NCBI RefSeq assembly: GCF_000203935.1
Contig: NC_008577.1
Span: 2,294,001 to 2,358,000 of the forward strand
Origin: Shewanella sp. ANA-3
GTDB lineage: Bacteria > Pseudomonadota > Gammaproteobacteria > Enterobacterales > Shewanellaceae
DNA length: 64,000 bases
Reading direction: 5' to 3'
Below the pieces are notes generated by a model. The model made no database searches, had not been told where the DNA came from, and was given only the letters and a program-made list of their open reading frames with translations. A program made the position numbers and the translations under genes. Positions 1-10,010 of the stretch are shown here, in pieces. Within the stretch, counting starts at the first letter, position 1; every line of letters begins with the position of its first letter.

Positions 1-205
1 GGGTTTCACCGTCGTGTCGCGCTTCTTCGGCGTGCATTCGCTGACAAAACGCGCAGCCATTGAGTTGCGATGCCCTCAGTTTGACTAAATGTACCAATAA
101 TGGCGAAAAAGCCGAGTCAGCGGCTGCTTTATCTAGGCTAATGAGTGCCTTGGCGAGCTCGGGTTGGAGTTGGTAAATCTGTTGGCGCGGAATACGTTCT
201 GACAT
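1..205 (-). CDS. Carboxymuconolactone decarboxylase / AhpD-like protein (partial, cut by window edge)
   Basis: Reading the minus strand from the ATG at 205 gives an open frame that runs off the left edge, so only about 68 N-terminal residues are seen. They include the motif CAFCQRMHAEEAR, a CxxC followed by a histidine, which is typical of AhpD-like carboxymuconolactone decarboxylase family proteins that act as alkylhydroperoxidases through the cysteine pair. A strong ribosome binding site (AGGAGG) lies just upstream of the start. The gene follows the AraC-type regulator on the same strand by 36 bases, so the two are probably co-transcribed. The substrate is not predictable. Confidence 0.75.
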   Translation of the reverse strand, partial: MSERIPRQQIYQLQPELAKALISLDKAAADSAFSPLLVHLVKLRASQLNGCAFCQRMHAEEARHDGET

Positions 206-241
206 AAAGCCTCCTGTAAGTTGAGGCTTGAATCTAAGGGA

Positions 242-1132
242 TTAATCGGCCGTTATATTGGAGATTTGCGACATCTTGCGTTTTTTATATTGCCCCGGTG
301 TTTGCTGCATCACCCGTAAAAAGTGCTGATGTAGATGAGCTTGATCGTAAAATCCACAATCGAAGGCCACCTGCGCGAGACTAAGCGACGGCGATTGACT
401 CAATAGGTTGCGGGCAATTTTCACTCGATTCAGCTGCAATAACTGTGCAGGCGATAAACCCGTTTCCTGCTTAAATTTGCGTTCAAATTGGCGTCGACTC
501 ATGGGGAGTTGCCCGTAAAAGGTCTCCAAATTGGCTTGGGTTTGAATGAGTTGAGGCAGAGTTGCGGGGACTAGGCTCATGCGCGTCGATAAGCTTAAGT
601 CTAATAGCTGCGCTCGTTGCAATAGCCAGTGTTCCACAAGGGCGATACGCTGGCTTGGCTTGGGCGTATCAACGAGTTGGTATAAGAGCGTTGTTAAACC
701 AACGATGGGCCACTGGGTCACATCGATAACGCTTGCTGTCGTATCGGCCTGCATGGCGGCAAGTTCAACCCCCAGTAAATGGAAGGCGCCACCGGGCTGA
801 AAACGCACCGTAATTTGCTCGGTACCTCGCGCGAAGCTGTGACAATGCCGCTGCTGGCCCGAGTAAAAATACACCGAAGGCGTGTCGCCAATACCGGGTG
901 ATGGCAAATAAAAATGCAGGCTTGTGCCGCCATCGGGATAGAAGGTTTGAGCGATTTGTTGCGGTAAATCCGCCGCGACACGCAAATGAAAATAGCGCTG
1001 CACCCAAGGGCGCAGTGGGGCAATGGCTTGAAAATGATTAAAGCCTAAGTGGGCAAATTGGGTCTCAAAACGCTTAAAACTGCGCATTTCGAGTTCATTA
1101 GCCGTGTATCGCAAGGTCGTCACCATTAGCAT
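242..1132 (-). CDS. AraC family transcriptional regulator
   Basis: Protein of up to 296 residues. The last ~100 residues form an AraC/XylS double helix-turn-helix, with recognisable segments such as MSRRQFERKFKQETGLSP and the second helix pair around DCGFYDQAHLHQHF. The N-terminal ~170 residues resemble the DUF6597-type sensor domain seen in many AraC regulators (FYPDGGTSLHFYL, RFQPGGAFHLLG). It sits immediately upstream of the AhpD-like gene on the same strand and may control it. Three in-frame ATGs (1132, 1126, 1087) are possible and none has a good ribosome binding site, so the start is uncertain. The ligand is unknown. Confidence 0.85.
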   Translation of the reverse strand: MLMVTTLRYTANELEMRSFKRFETQFAHLGFNHFQAIAPLRPWVQRYFHLRVAADLPQQIAQTFYPDGGTSLHFYLPSPGIGDTPSVYFYSGQQRHCHSFARGTEQITVRFQPGGAFHLLGVELAAMQADTTASVIDVTQWPIVGLTTLLYQLVDTPKPSQRIALVEHWLLQRAQLLDLSLSTRMSLVPATLPQLIQTQANLETFYGQLPMSRRQFERKFKQETGLSPAQLLQLNRVKIARNLLSQSPSLSLAQVAFDCGFYDQAHLHQHFLRVMQQTPGQYKKRKMSQISNITAD

Positions 1133-1141
1133 TGGGGGAGT

Positions 1142-1155
1142 TTAGCTTAAGCTAA
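1142..1155. promoter_or_regulatory. Short perfect palindrome upstream of the AraC-type gene
   Basis: TTAGCTTAAGCTAA is a perfect 14-base palindrome ten bases upstream of the longest start of the AraC-family gene. It could be a regulator site, but a palindrome this short in AT-rich DNA can arise by chance. Confidence 0.25.
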
Positions 1156-1268
1156 CTTAATGCAGTTTGCATCCGTGTTGAGTGTGACTCAGTAGTGGAG
1201 AGCCGTGGTCCTGCTCAAATGAAATCCGCCAACGGTTGCCCAAACGCTGTAACTAAAATAACCAACTC

Positions 1269-1310
1269 AATAATAAAAAATAGTCACCAAGAAGTGCTTC
1301 TTGGTGACTA
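1269..1310 (-). terminator. Rho-independent terminator of the GH97 gene
   Basis: A perfect 14-base inverted repeat (TAGTCACCAAGAAG, 1281-1294, and its complement at 1297-1310) is followed on the minus strand by a run of six T and further T-rich sequence (1269-1280). It lies about 80 bases past the stop of the minus-strand alpha-glucosidase gene. Confidence 0.88.
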
Positions 1311-1392
1311 TTGTAATGGCCACTATCACTTCGATTGCTGTAGCAATAGTTACTGTCGCGAGGGGCTTTAAGCGTCCATTTAGCGCTTGAGT

Positions 1393-3504
1393 TTACAGCG
1401 CTTTAAAGCGGATCGCTGTGCCGCCACTGCTGGCCAGCTGTAATGTCAGGCTATCCTTAGCATTAACCTCTTTGGTTTCAATCACATAATCATAGGGATT
1501 GGTTTTCCAATCGGCTTTTGCACCATCACGGTAGATCTGTGCTTGATAGCGTTTGTTTGGGTCGAGAAAATCCAGTTTCACCTTAACCTCGCGGGTATTT
1601 TCATCGGTTAGCGCGCCTAAGTACCAATCCTGTTGGTCCTTGGCTTGGCGGGCAAACACGACATAATCACCCACTTCGCCAGCCAGTGCGATACTTTGAT
1701 ACCAGTCTGTTGGCACATCACGGATAAACTGGAAAGCATCCAAATGTTTCTGGTAATTGCGTGGTAAGTCGGCAGCCATTTGGATTGGGCTATAGAGCAC
1801 CACATACAGGGCGAGTTGCTTCATCAAGGTGGTTTGCACGCGGTTTTCGGCATCTAAGCCCTTGGGAGCTAAGTCAAAAATCCCCGGTGTAAAGTCCATT
1901 GGTCCCGCCAGCATGCGGGTAAAGGGCAGCATGGCGGTGTGTTCTGGGTTATTTGGTGGGCTGCCCCAGGCATTGTATTCCTGTCCGCGTGCGCCTTCGC
2001 GGGCAAGCCAGTTCGGATAGGTGCGACGAAGCCCAGTATCTTTAATCGGCTCATGGCTGTTGATGCTGATATGGTGCTTGGCGGCTTCGGTGACACTGTG
2101 CAGATATTCGCCTACCATAAACTGACCATCGTGCCATTCGTGACGGGTAATACCGTTCTCATCGATGCGTTTGATTTGTCCACCGTCAGCCACATAACCG
2201 GTTTTGACTTGGGTCACGCCATGTTTTTCATACAAGGCGAAGGCATCATCCATTTGATTACGGTAATGGGTTACTGAACCTGCGGTTTCATGATGACCAA
2301 TCAGACGTACGCCTTTTTTCGCGCCGTAGGCGGTAATGGCGGGTAAATCGAAATCATCATAGGCCTTGGTAAAACTGAATTGATCGCCATTATGGAACCA
2401 ATCACCATCCCAACCTTGGTTCCAACCCTCAACCAAGACACCATCAAATTGGTACTTGGCGGCGAAATCCATATAGCGCTCTGTTTCGCTGGTGGTTGCG
2501 CCGTGTGTTGGGCCCGAGCCCCAAGTGTTTTCATTGAGGTGCATCCCCCACCAAATACCGACATATTTGCCCGGTTTAACCCAAGAGACATCCCCCAGTT
2601 TATTGGGCTCGTTCAGGTTGAGGATAAGGTGCGAATTAAGCAGTCCCGTGGCCTTGTCGGCGATTTGAATGGTGCGCCATGGGGTATAAAAGCCCGCTTG
2701 GGTTTTAACGCGAATACCATCTGACCAAGGGGTGAGATCGGCCTTGAGCTTGCCATCGCGCTGTTGATCGAGGGTCATCGAGGCAAAATCAACTAACGCC
2801 GCCTCGTGAATGCTTAAATGGGTGCCATCGACCAGTTTAAAGGTAAAAGGAGTATGGGCTCTGTCGACCTGATTGAGCGCACTGGTGCGATACAGATATT
2901 CGTAGCGGTTCCATCCCCGAGAAGGGATCCACCAGGCGGTGGCCTTATCACTCTGACCAATATTAAATTCGGTGAGTTCATCGGTAATGGCAAGCGGCGT
3001 ATTGTTCGGGAGGGCGTGTTGAGCCGCTAAGTGATAACGAAAACCTATGCCATCGTCAAAGGCTTTAAACTCCAGGTTTAAGTCGATTTTACCGTCGGTT
3101 AATACCACGCTCAGTTGATTGTGTTGATCCTTTATCCACTCTTGTTCACCCCAAGGTTGCTGCCATTGTTCATCGGCGCTGGCGCTGTGGCTCGATTTGA
3201 TACGTAGACCTTGGCCTAATTCCCCCAATGAGGCAAAGACTAACCCTAAGCGGCTCGGTTCGATAATCGATTTGCCATGAAAATGGATTTGGTATTCGGG
3301 GCGGCCCGTATCATCACTCAGACTCAAGACGATTTGTTTATCGGGTGAGCTCAGGTTGAGGGTCTGTGCTGTAGCACTGGTGCAGAGCAGGCTGCCAATG
3401 CTAAGTGCTAGCAAGCTAGGCGTGAATAGGCTGGCGGCCCAATGGCGGCTATGTCGTTTTGGCGAGTTGATGTGGCGTACGTGGGTAAGAGGATTGCTGA
3501 ACAT
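1393..3504 (-). CDS. susB: Glycoside hydrolase family 97 alpha-glucosidase, exported
   Basis: 703-residue protein with an N-terminal signal peptide (basic start, hydrophobic run around residues 23-45, cleavage probably after SATA). It has the GH97 layout of N-terminal beta-sandwich, central TIM barrel and C-terminal beta domain. Glutamates matching the inverting (SusB) subgroup are visible: HHET at about 404-407, HEP at 484-486, REG near 502-504 and GQE near 507-509. The last three glutamates have the same relative spacing as the SusB active-site residues. It probably releases glucose from alpha-glucans in the periplasm. The ATG at 3504 is preferred because AAGGA precedes it, although the frame is open to 3540. 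It is monocistronic with a terminator, and a LacI-type operator lies upstream. Confidence 0.9.
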   Translation of the reverse strand: MFSNPLTHVRHINSPKRHSRHWAASLFTPSLLALSIGSLLCTSATAQTLNLSSPDKQIVLSLSDDTGRPEYQIHFHGKSIIEPSRLGLVFASLGELGQGLRIKSSHSASADEQWQQPWGEQEWIKDQHNQLSVVLTDGKIDLNLEFKAFDDGIGFRYHLAAQHALPNNTPLAITDELTEFNIGQSDKATAWWIPSRGWNRYEYLYRTSALNQVDRAHTPFTFKLVDGTHLSIHEAALVDFASMTLDQQRDGKLKADLTPWSDGIRVKTQAGFYTPWRTIQIADKATGLLNSHLILNLNEPNKLGDVSWVKPGKYVGIWWGMHLNENTWGSGPTHGATTSETERYMDFAAKYQFDGVLVEGWNQGWDGDWFHNGDQFSFTKAYDDFDLPAITAYGAKKGVRLIGHHETAGSVTHYRNQMDDAFALYEKHGVTQVKTGYVADGGQIKRIDENGITRHEWHDGQFMVGEYLHSVTEAAKHHISINSHEPIKDTGLRRTYPNWLAREGARGQEYNAWGSPPNNPEHTAMLPFTRMLAGPMDFTPGIFDLAPKGLDAENRVQTTLMKQLALYVVLYSPIQMAADLPRNYQKHLDAFQFIRDVPTDWYQSIALAGEVGDYVVFARQAKDQQDWYLGALTDENTREVKVKLDFLDPNKRYQAQIYRDGAKADWKTNPYDYVIETKEVNAKDSLTLQLASSGGTAIRFKAL

Positions 3505-3543
3505 TCCCTGATCCTTGTTTTTATAGTGAATATGGGTCAATGC

Positions 3544-3573
3544 ATACTAGTGGCGATGGGTTTTTGCTCGCAA
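3544..3573 (-). promoter_or_regulatory. Putative sigma-70 promoter for the GH97 gene
   Basis: On the minus strand TTGCGA (3573-3568) and TAGTAT (3549-3544) are separated by 18 bases and lie about 40-70 bases upstream of the chosen start at 3504. The match is moderate and recognised by eye only. Confidence 0.45.
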
Positions 3574-3578
3574 TGGTT

Positions 3579-3592
3579 TGCATACGTATTCA
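3579..3592. promoter_or_regulatory. LacI-family-type operator (TGcATACGTATtCA)
   Basis: TGCATACGTATTCA is a near-perfect palindrome with the central CG expected of LacI-family operators. It lies 75 bases upstream of the GH97 alpha-glucosidase start, next to a possible -35 box. Maltodextrin genes in Shewanella are generally under a LacI-type MalR, so a MalR-like repressor is the natural candidate. That assignment is inference, since no such regulator is encoded in this window. Confidence 0.5.
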
Positions 3593-3753
3593 CCATAGTG
3601 AGCGGTTAGGTGGCAGGCGGATAGTAAGGCGTAAATAGATGGGTTTTAACCGCTGACTCGGGTAGAATGCGCGGCTTTTGTTTAAGGGTCTGTAGGTGTT
3701 TAAGGCGCTTAAGCCGATATAGGCAGCGATATGAACGCGTTTAGGAGTGAGCG

Positions 3754-4578
3754 GTGAAAATCAGTCAGCGATTACAGCAGATCAATCGAATGGTGGGCTC
3801 TGGATACGATCATATTTGGGACTGCTGCTGCGATCATGGTTTACTCGGCATGCTGCTACTGCAAAGAAATGCTGCACCTAAGGTGCATTTTGTCGATTGT
3901 GTTGCGCCCTTGATGCAGCAACTTAGCCTTGAGTTAGCAAGGTTTTTCCCCCTGCCGTCTATCTCTAACACTCAAAACGCTGAGCAACAGGCCAATACCC
4001 AGAGTGAATGGCAAGTGCATTGCCTCGATGTGGCGGCCTTGCCACTGGCGCAATACGGCAAACAAGCCAAGCACTTAGTGATTATTGCGGGTGTGGGCGG
4101 TGAGTTATTGGTTGAATTGGTGCGCAGTATTGTGGCGAATAAGCAAACTCAATGTGATGCTCAGAGTGGAAATAATTCGGGCAATCATGACCTTAGTCAA
4201 AGCACCTGCCAGCTCGAATTTATTTTGTGTCCCGTGCATCATAATTACCATGTGCGCAGCGCGTTGGCGGAATTGGGCTTATCCCTTAAAGATGAATATT
4301 TACTCGAAGAAAACCAACGTTTCTACGAGATCCTGCATTTAACTCAGGCCAATGCCTGCTCAAAAACGAATACCAGTTCTAAAACAACTGAAACTATGCC
4401 CTTAAGTGCGACGGGTTCAATCATGTGGCAAGGGTTAGATGCGGATAAAACCAACCAAGCTAAGCGTTATCTTGACCAAACCATAGGTCATTATCAGCGT
4501 ATTCCTGAGCATCGCATGCCCAACAAGTCGCAAATTGTGGCGGCCTATCAGCACATTTTGCAGCAACTGAATTGTTAA
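3754..4578 (+). CDS. trmK: TrmK-like tRNA (adenine-N1)-methyltransferase, COG2384 family
   Basis: 274-residue class I SAM-dependent methyltransferase. The N-terminus carries the characteristic DCCCDHGLLG motif (SAM loop), followed by VHFVDCVAPLMQQL and the acidic HCLDV stretch. The family (TrmK/YqfN) methylates N1 of A22 in tRNA in Firmicutes; the substrate in gammaproteobacteria is inferred. Two polar, Q/N/S-rich insertions (around residues 70-85 and 125-150) make it longer than the roughly 230-residue bacillary enzymes. The start is GTG with AGGAG about eight bases upstream. It lies upstream of the Nudix gene on the same strand. Confidence 0.75.
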   Translation: MKISQRLQQINRMVGSGYDHIWDCCCDHGLLGMLLLQRNAAPKVHFVDCVAPLMQQLSLELARFFPLPSISNTQNAEQQANTQSEWQVHCLDVAALPLAQYGKQAKHLVIIAGVGGELLVELVRSIVANKQTQCDAQSGNNSGNHDLSQSTCQLEFILCPVHHNYHVRSALAELGLSLKDEYLLEENQRFYEILHLTQANACSKTNTSSKTTETMPLSATGSIMWQGLDADKTNQAKRYLDQTIGHYQRIPEHRMPNKSQIVAAYQHILQQLNC

Positions 4579-4689
4579 CCTCATAGTCAACATGCGGCCA
4601 TTGAGCGCTTAGCCTTGGCGTTGACGGTTTTACTCTGTAAATCCATCGAGTTGGTTTATGCTATTAGGCCGTTAATCTTGAGTTTTATT

Positions 4690-5220
4690 ATGCGTTTATT
4701 GAAGTCTACCCAAGCCGCCAATCTCAATCTTAAACAGGCGAAGATTTTTTATCGCCAAGCCGCCCGTGCCATAGTGCTGTCGGGGGAAGATATTTTGCTG
4801 CTCTATACCCAAAAATATCGCGATTACGGTTTGCCTGGTGGTGGGGTAGATAAGGGCGAGAGCCTTGAAGTTGGACTTATCCGCGAATTGCAGGAAGAAA
4901 CCGGCGCCATTACCGCCAAAGTGTTAGCGCCCTTTGGTCGTTATGAGGAATATCGTTCCTGGTTTCGTGAGGGAGCAAATGTTGTACACATGGACTCTTA
5001 CTGTTACCTGTGCGAAATCGATACGAGCCTTGGCGAGCGCGGCCTAGGTGAGCCAAGACTCGAAGCCCATGAGATTAAAAATGGCATGCGCCCTGAATGG
5101 ATCAATATCCACCAAGCGATTGCCCATAATGAAGAGATCCAACGAACGTTCGCCAATAAAGGGCAATCCATCGACAGGGAAACCTTTCTGCTCAAACGAA
5201 TCGTCGCAGAGTTGCTGTAG
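4690..5220 (+). CDS. Nudix hydrolase
   Basis: 176-residue protein with a complete Nudix box (GGGVDKGESLEVGLIRELQE followed by ETGA), matching Gx5Ex7REUxEExGU and including the metal-binding REL-x-EE glutamates. Such enzymes hydrolyse nucleoside diphosphate derivatives; the substrate is not predictable. The frame is open back to a TTG at 4615, but the ATG at 4690 (MRLLKSTQA) gives the usual family length. The ribosome binding site is weak. It follows the TrmK-like gene by about 110 bases and is convergent with the trhA-like gene. Confidence 0.85.
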   Translation: MRLLKSTQAANLNLKQAKIFYRQAARAIVLSGEDILLLYTQKYRDYGLPGGGVDKGESLEVGLIRELQEETGAITAKVLAPFGRYEEYRSWFREGANVVHMDSYCYLCEIDTSLGERGLGEPRLEAHEIKNGMRPEWINIHQAIAHNEEIQRTFANKGQSIDRETFLLKRIVAELL

Positions 5221-5250
5221 ATAAAGTTAGCTTGATGGCTGCCTTAACGG

Positions 5251-5904
5251 TTAGATCACTGTTAAATAAATACAAAAGAAGTGGCTCATCGCGCCCGCCA
5301 ATACAAATAAATGCCAAATCGCGTGATTGTATGGGATGCGTTTACCGACATAGAAGACCACCCCTAAGGTGTAAAACAACCCGCCTAATAGCAGAAGCTT
5401 AAATCCTAGCGGCGACATCGCCGCCGTCAAATCGCCCATCACAGTCACACACAGCCAACCCATCACCAAATAGAGCACTAGGCTCATTTTTTTAAAACGA
5501 TGAATAAACAAGGTCTTAAATAAAATCCCACCAATAGCCAAGGACCAAATCGCCGTCAGGATAATGGTGGAAAGTTGTCCTTGCAGGCTGATTAACATCA
5601 GAGGGGTATAGGTGCCTGCAATTAAGCAGTAGATGGCACAGTGATCGGCAATCTTGAGTTTATGTTTCCAGCCTACATGCGTTACGCTGTGATACAGGGT
5701 AGAACTTAAAAACAACAGGATAAGGCTTGCACCATAAATAATAACACCTGTGAGCTGAATGCTGGTGAGGTGGTCGGCGCCCTTGAGGATCATAAACACT
5801 AAGCCGACCACACCCGCGATCACTCCAAGGCCATGGCTGATGCTATTGGCTATCTCCTCACTAAGGCTATAGCCACTGATATTCAATGGTTTTTCATGAC
5901 TCAT
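5251..5904 (-). CDS. trhA: TrhA/YqfA (hemolysin III family) membrane protein
   Basis: 217-residue polytopic inner-membrane protein with about seven hydrophobic helices. It carries family signatures: the N-terminal EEIANSISHGLG, the central STLYHSVTH and IADHCAIYCLIAGTYTP, and the C-terminal NHAIWHLFVLAGAMSHF. The conserved H and D residues are shared with the PAQR/HlyIII superfamily and are thought to bind zinc. E. coli YqfA is linked to membrane fatty-acid and energy homeostasis. The start at 5904 (MSHEKP) is preferred over the upstream ATG because it matches the usual family N-terminus. A 26-base FabR-like palindrome lies 93 bases upstream. Confidence 0.85.
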   Translation of the reverse strand: MSHEKPLNISGYSLSEEIANSISHGLGVIAGVVGLVFMILKGADHLTSIQLTGVIIYGASLILLFLSSTLYHSVTHVGWKHKLKIADHCAIYCLIAGTYTPLMLISLQGQLSTIILTAIWSLAIGGILFKTLFIHRFKKMSLVLYLVMGWLCVTVMGDLTAAMSPLGFKLLLLGGLFYTLGVVFYVGKRIPYNHAIWHLFVLAGAMSHFFCIYLTVI

Positions 5905-6210
5905 TTGCGGCTCTATCAAACTCTGGCTTGGCATGCTGTTGATCCACTCGATGGCGATAATGACTGAGTCTATCAGTTGATAAATTGGAAAGCCATAATT
6001 AGCTTACACGTGTAAGCTAATTTATTTTAAGGACCACATCATCAACTGAGACTTAGGCGAGCCCTTATCTAGTTGTACAACATTATGGTGCCTGTTTACG
6101 ACTGATTAATGTCAACGCCTTGGAACTTTGTGCTGCGCACTTTCTCTAATCTCCCGTAGATGTCATGGATTTGTTAAGTACTTTGTCCATTAAGTACTAA
6201 GGGATGGATT
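5905..6210. other. Divergent intergenic region between trhA-like gene and the 6211 gene
   Basis: About 306 bases without a gene. It contains the FabR-like palindrome at 5997-6022 and must hold the promoters for both divergent genes. No other clear motif was recognised. Confidence 0.6.
5997..6022. promoter_or_regulatory. 26-base perfect palindrome resembling a FabR operator
   Basis: The half-site AATTAGCTTACAC (5997-6009) is followed directly by its exact reverse complement. The core AGCTTACACGTGTAAGCT closely resembles the FabR operators upstream of E. coli fabA and fabB (AGCGTACA..TGTACGCT type). It is 93 bases upstream of the trhA-like gene and about 190 bases upstream of the divergent gene at 6211. 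FabR represses unsaturated fatty-acid genes, and yqfA has been placed in its regulon in enterobacteria, so the position is coherent. Confidence 0.7.
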
Positions 6211-7413
6211 TTGCCTATTCGTTCGAATATTACCCCAGAAGATGATCTTAGTTTTGACGCGTACGGTCGTGTGACAAACGATGAGACCGCACCATTTTCC
6301 GTTATGCCTTTTTGTGCAACGTCTTTCAGCGCTACAGCCCAAGGCGCTACAGATTTGAATACTAAGCCTTTTAGCGCTCATGCAGAGCCTTTGGGGAGCG
6401 ATATAAGCCTTAATTTGCATGAGGCTAACCAAAAAGATATCGATAGCACATTTCAAACATCTTCAAAGCTAAGTGGGCGAGAGTGGTCGCAGTATTTCAA
6501 TCTTAAGCCATTGTTTGGGGTCATTCTGGGCCATGGCTTACTGCTGTTGTTATTAATTTTTTTATGGCGAACTCAGTCGGAACACTTAGGGCTGTCGTTT
6601 ACCGAATCATCTTCCAACGCACGGACTACAACCAAGGCGTTAAAGGCGTATTTTATTTATGCGCCGCCAACGCAAACTGCTCCAGCGGATCCGCCTCAAG
6701 ATTACTCCGTTGAAGAACCTACCGTTTCTAGTGAGCCGATCACTTCGCCGCCTAACACTACGCAGCTGACAGTGGATGTTGAACCAGCCGCAAAAGTGAT
6801 ACCAAAACCCACGGAAAAGTTGGCGCCAAAAACTACAGAGCAGATTGCAAAACCTCTTGAAGTCAGCGCCCAAGCGTCGAATAGAGCAGTTTCAAAGACT
6901 CCAACACAGGACCAAACCCAGCAGAGTGCAAAAGAAGCTATTAAGCCTCAAAAGGCAGAAGTCCAATCAAGCTCGGCTCAAGCGGCAAGTACTCAGCAGT
7001 CAGATACTGGTGAGCAAAGCAGCGGTGCGGCTGGCAGTGTCGGTTTATTTACCCAGCGTTATTTTGAACGCCAGCGTGAGCAAGCCTTAGATGATTTAGT
7101 GTTAGAGCAGGCAAATCATTACAGCAAACGGTCGACTATGTCTGAAATGAGCCCCGAGATGGAGGTGTTGATTGTGCCCAATGCCGACGATTTTAGCGGC
7201 CCCACCAGTTTAGATTTAGAACTGGATCCCAATCGAATTGTCCGTAAAGGGGATACCTGCTACCGGGTCGTTAAAGTCGGCACCCAAATTAATCCCTATG
7301 CGGAGAATTTAGGGTTCCCCTTCAATTGCAGTGGCAAGAAAATGAATCAAGAAATTGATGATGCCATTAAGGCGCAGCTCGATAAAATGATGGTAAAGCG
7401 GCCAAAAGATTAA
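6211..7413 (+). CDS. Unrecognised single-pass membrane protein with TonB-like layout
   Basis: 400-residue protein that I do not recognise. A hydrophilic N-terminus of about 100 residues precedes one strongly hydrophobic segment (about 101-119, LFGVILGHGLLLLLLIFLW). A long Pro/Thr/Gln/Lys-rich low-complexity stretch (about 145-275) follows. A compact C-terminal domain (about 285-400) contains two cysteines (KGDTCYRVVKVG and FNCSGKK) that could form a disulfide. The layout suggests an inner-membrane anchor with an extended periplasmic arm, as in TonB or TolA, but no TonB C-terminal motif is seen. The start appears to be TTG, preceded by AAGGGA; the nearby ATG at 6204 is out of frame. Confidence 0.7.
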   Translation: MPIRSNITPEDDLSFDAYGRVTNDETAPFSVMPFCATSFSATAQGATDLNTKPFSAHAEPLGSDISLNLHEANQKDIDSTFQTSSKLSGREWSQYFNLKPLFGVILGHGLLLLLLIFLWRTQSEHLGLSFTESSSNARTTTKALKAYFIYAPPTQTAPADPPQDYSVEEPTVSSEPITSPPNTTQLTVDVEPAAKVIPKPTEKLAPKTTEQIAKPLEVSAQASNRAVSKTPTQDQTQQSAKEAIKPQKAEVQSSSAQAASTQQSDTGEQSSGAAGSVGLFTQRYFERQREQALDDLVLEQANHYSKRSTMSEMSPEMEVLIVPNADDFSGPTSLDLELDPNRIVRKGDTCYRVVKVGTQINPYAENLGFPFNCSGKKMNQEIDDAIKAQLDKMMVKRPKD

Positions 7414-7592
7414 AAAATAGTGATGATAAATTTTCACTAAAAATGATATTTATTGTGGATTATAGAGTTTATTAAAATTAAATCTGTTTTATACAATAGG
7501 TTATTTGTTCTTTATTTTTGATTGGTAATTTGATTTTTATCCTAAAATTACGCTTGTTTGTTCGCAGCGCTTCTGCCTATACTTTTGCCCAT

Positions 7593-7674
7593 CTTGTCGG
7601 AGTGCCTCTTGGCTGAGACCGTTTATTCGGGATCCGTTGAACCTGATCAGGTTAAAACCTGCGAAGGAAACAAG
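7593..7674 (+). ncRNA. TPP riboswitch (THI element)
   Basis: Conserved TPP aptamer elements appear in order. CTTGT (7593-7597) closes stem P1 with ACAAG (7670-7674). CGGAGTGCC is followed by GGCTGAGA (7611-7618), then ATCCGTTGAACCTGATCAGG and ACCTGCGAAGGAAACAAG. It lies about 170 bases upstream of thiC and should lower expression of the thi operon when thiamine pyrophosphate is abundant. The region 7675-7845 between aptamer and thiC start would hold the expression platform; no terminator with a clear T-run was identified, so translational control is possible. Confidence 0.95.
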
Positions 7675-7740
7675 CATAATAACATCCATTAAATCGTATC
7701 AGTGGCAACCTTTTCGCCCTGCATCAACCCATCGATTTAG

Positions 7741-10008
<2,268 letters not shown>

Positions 10009-10010
10009 TA

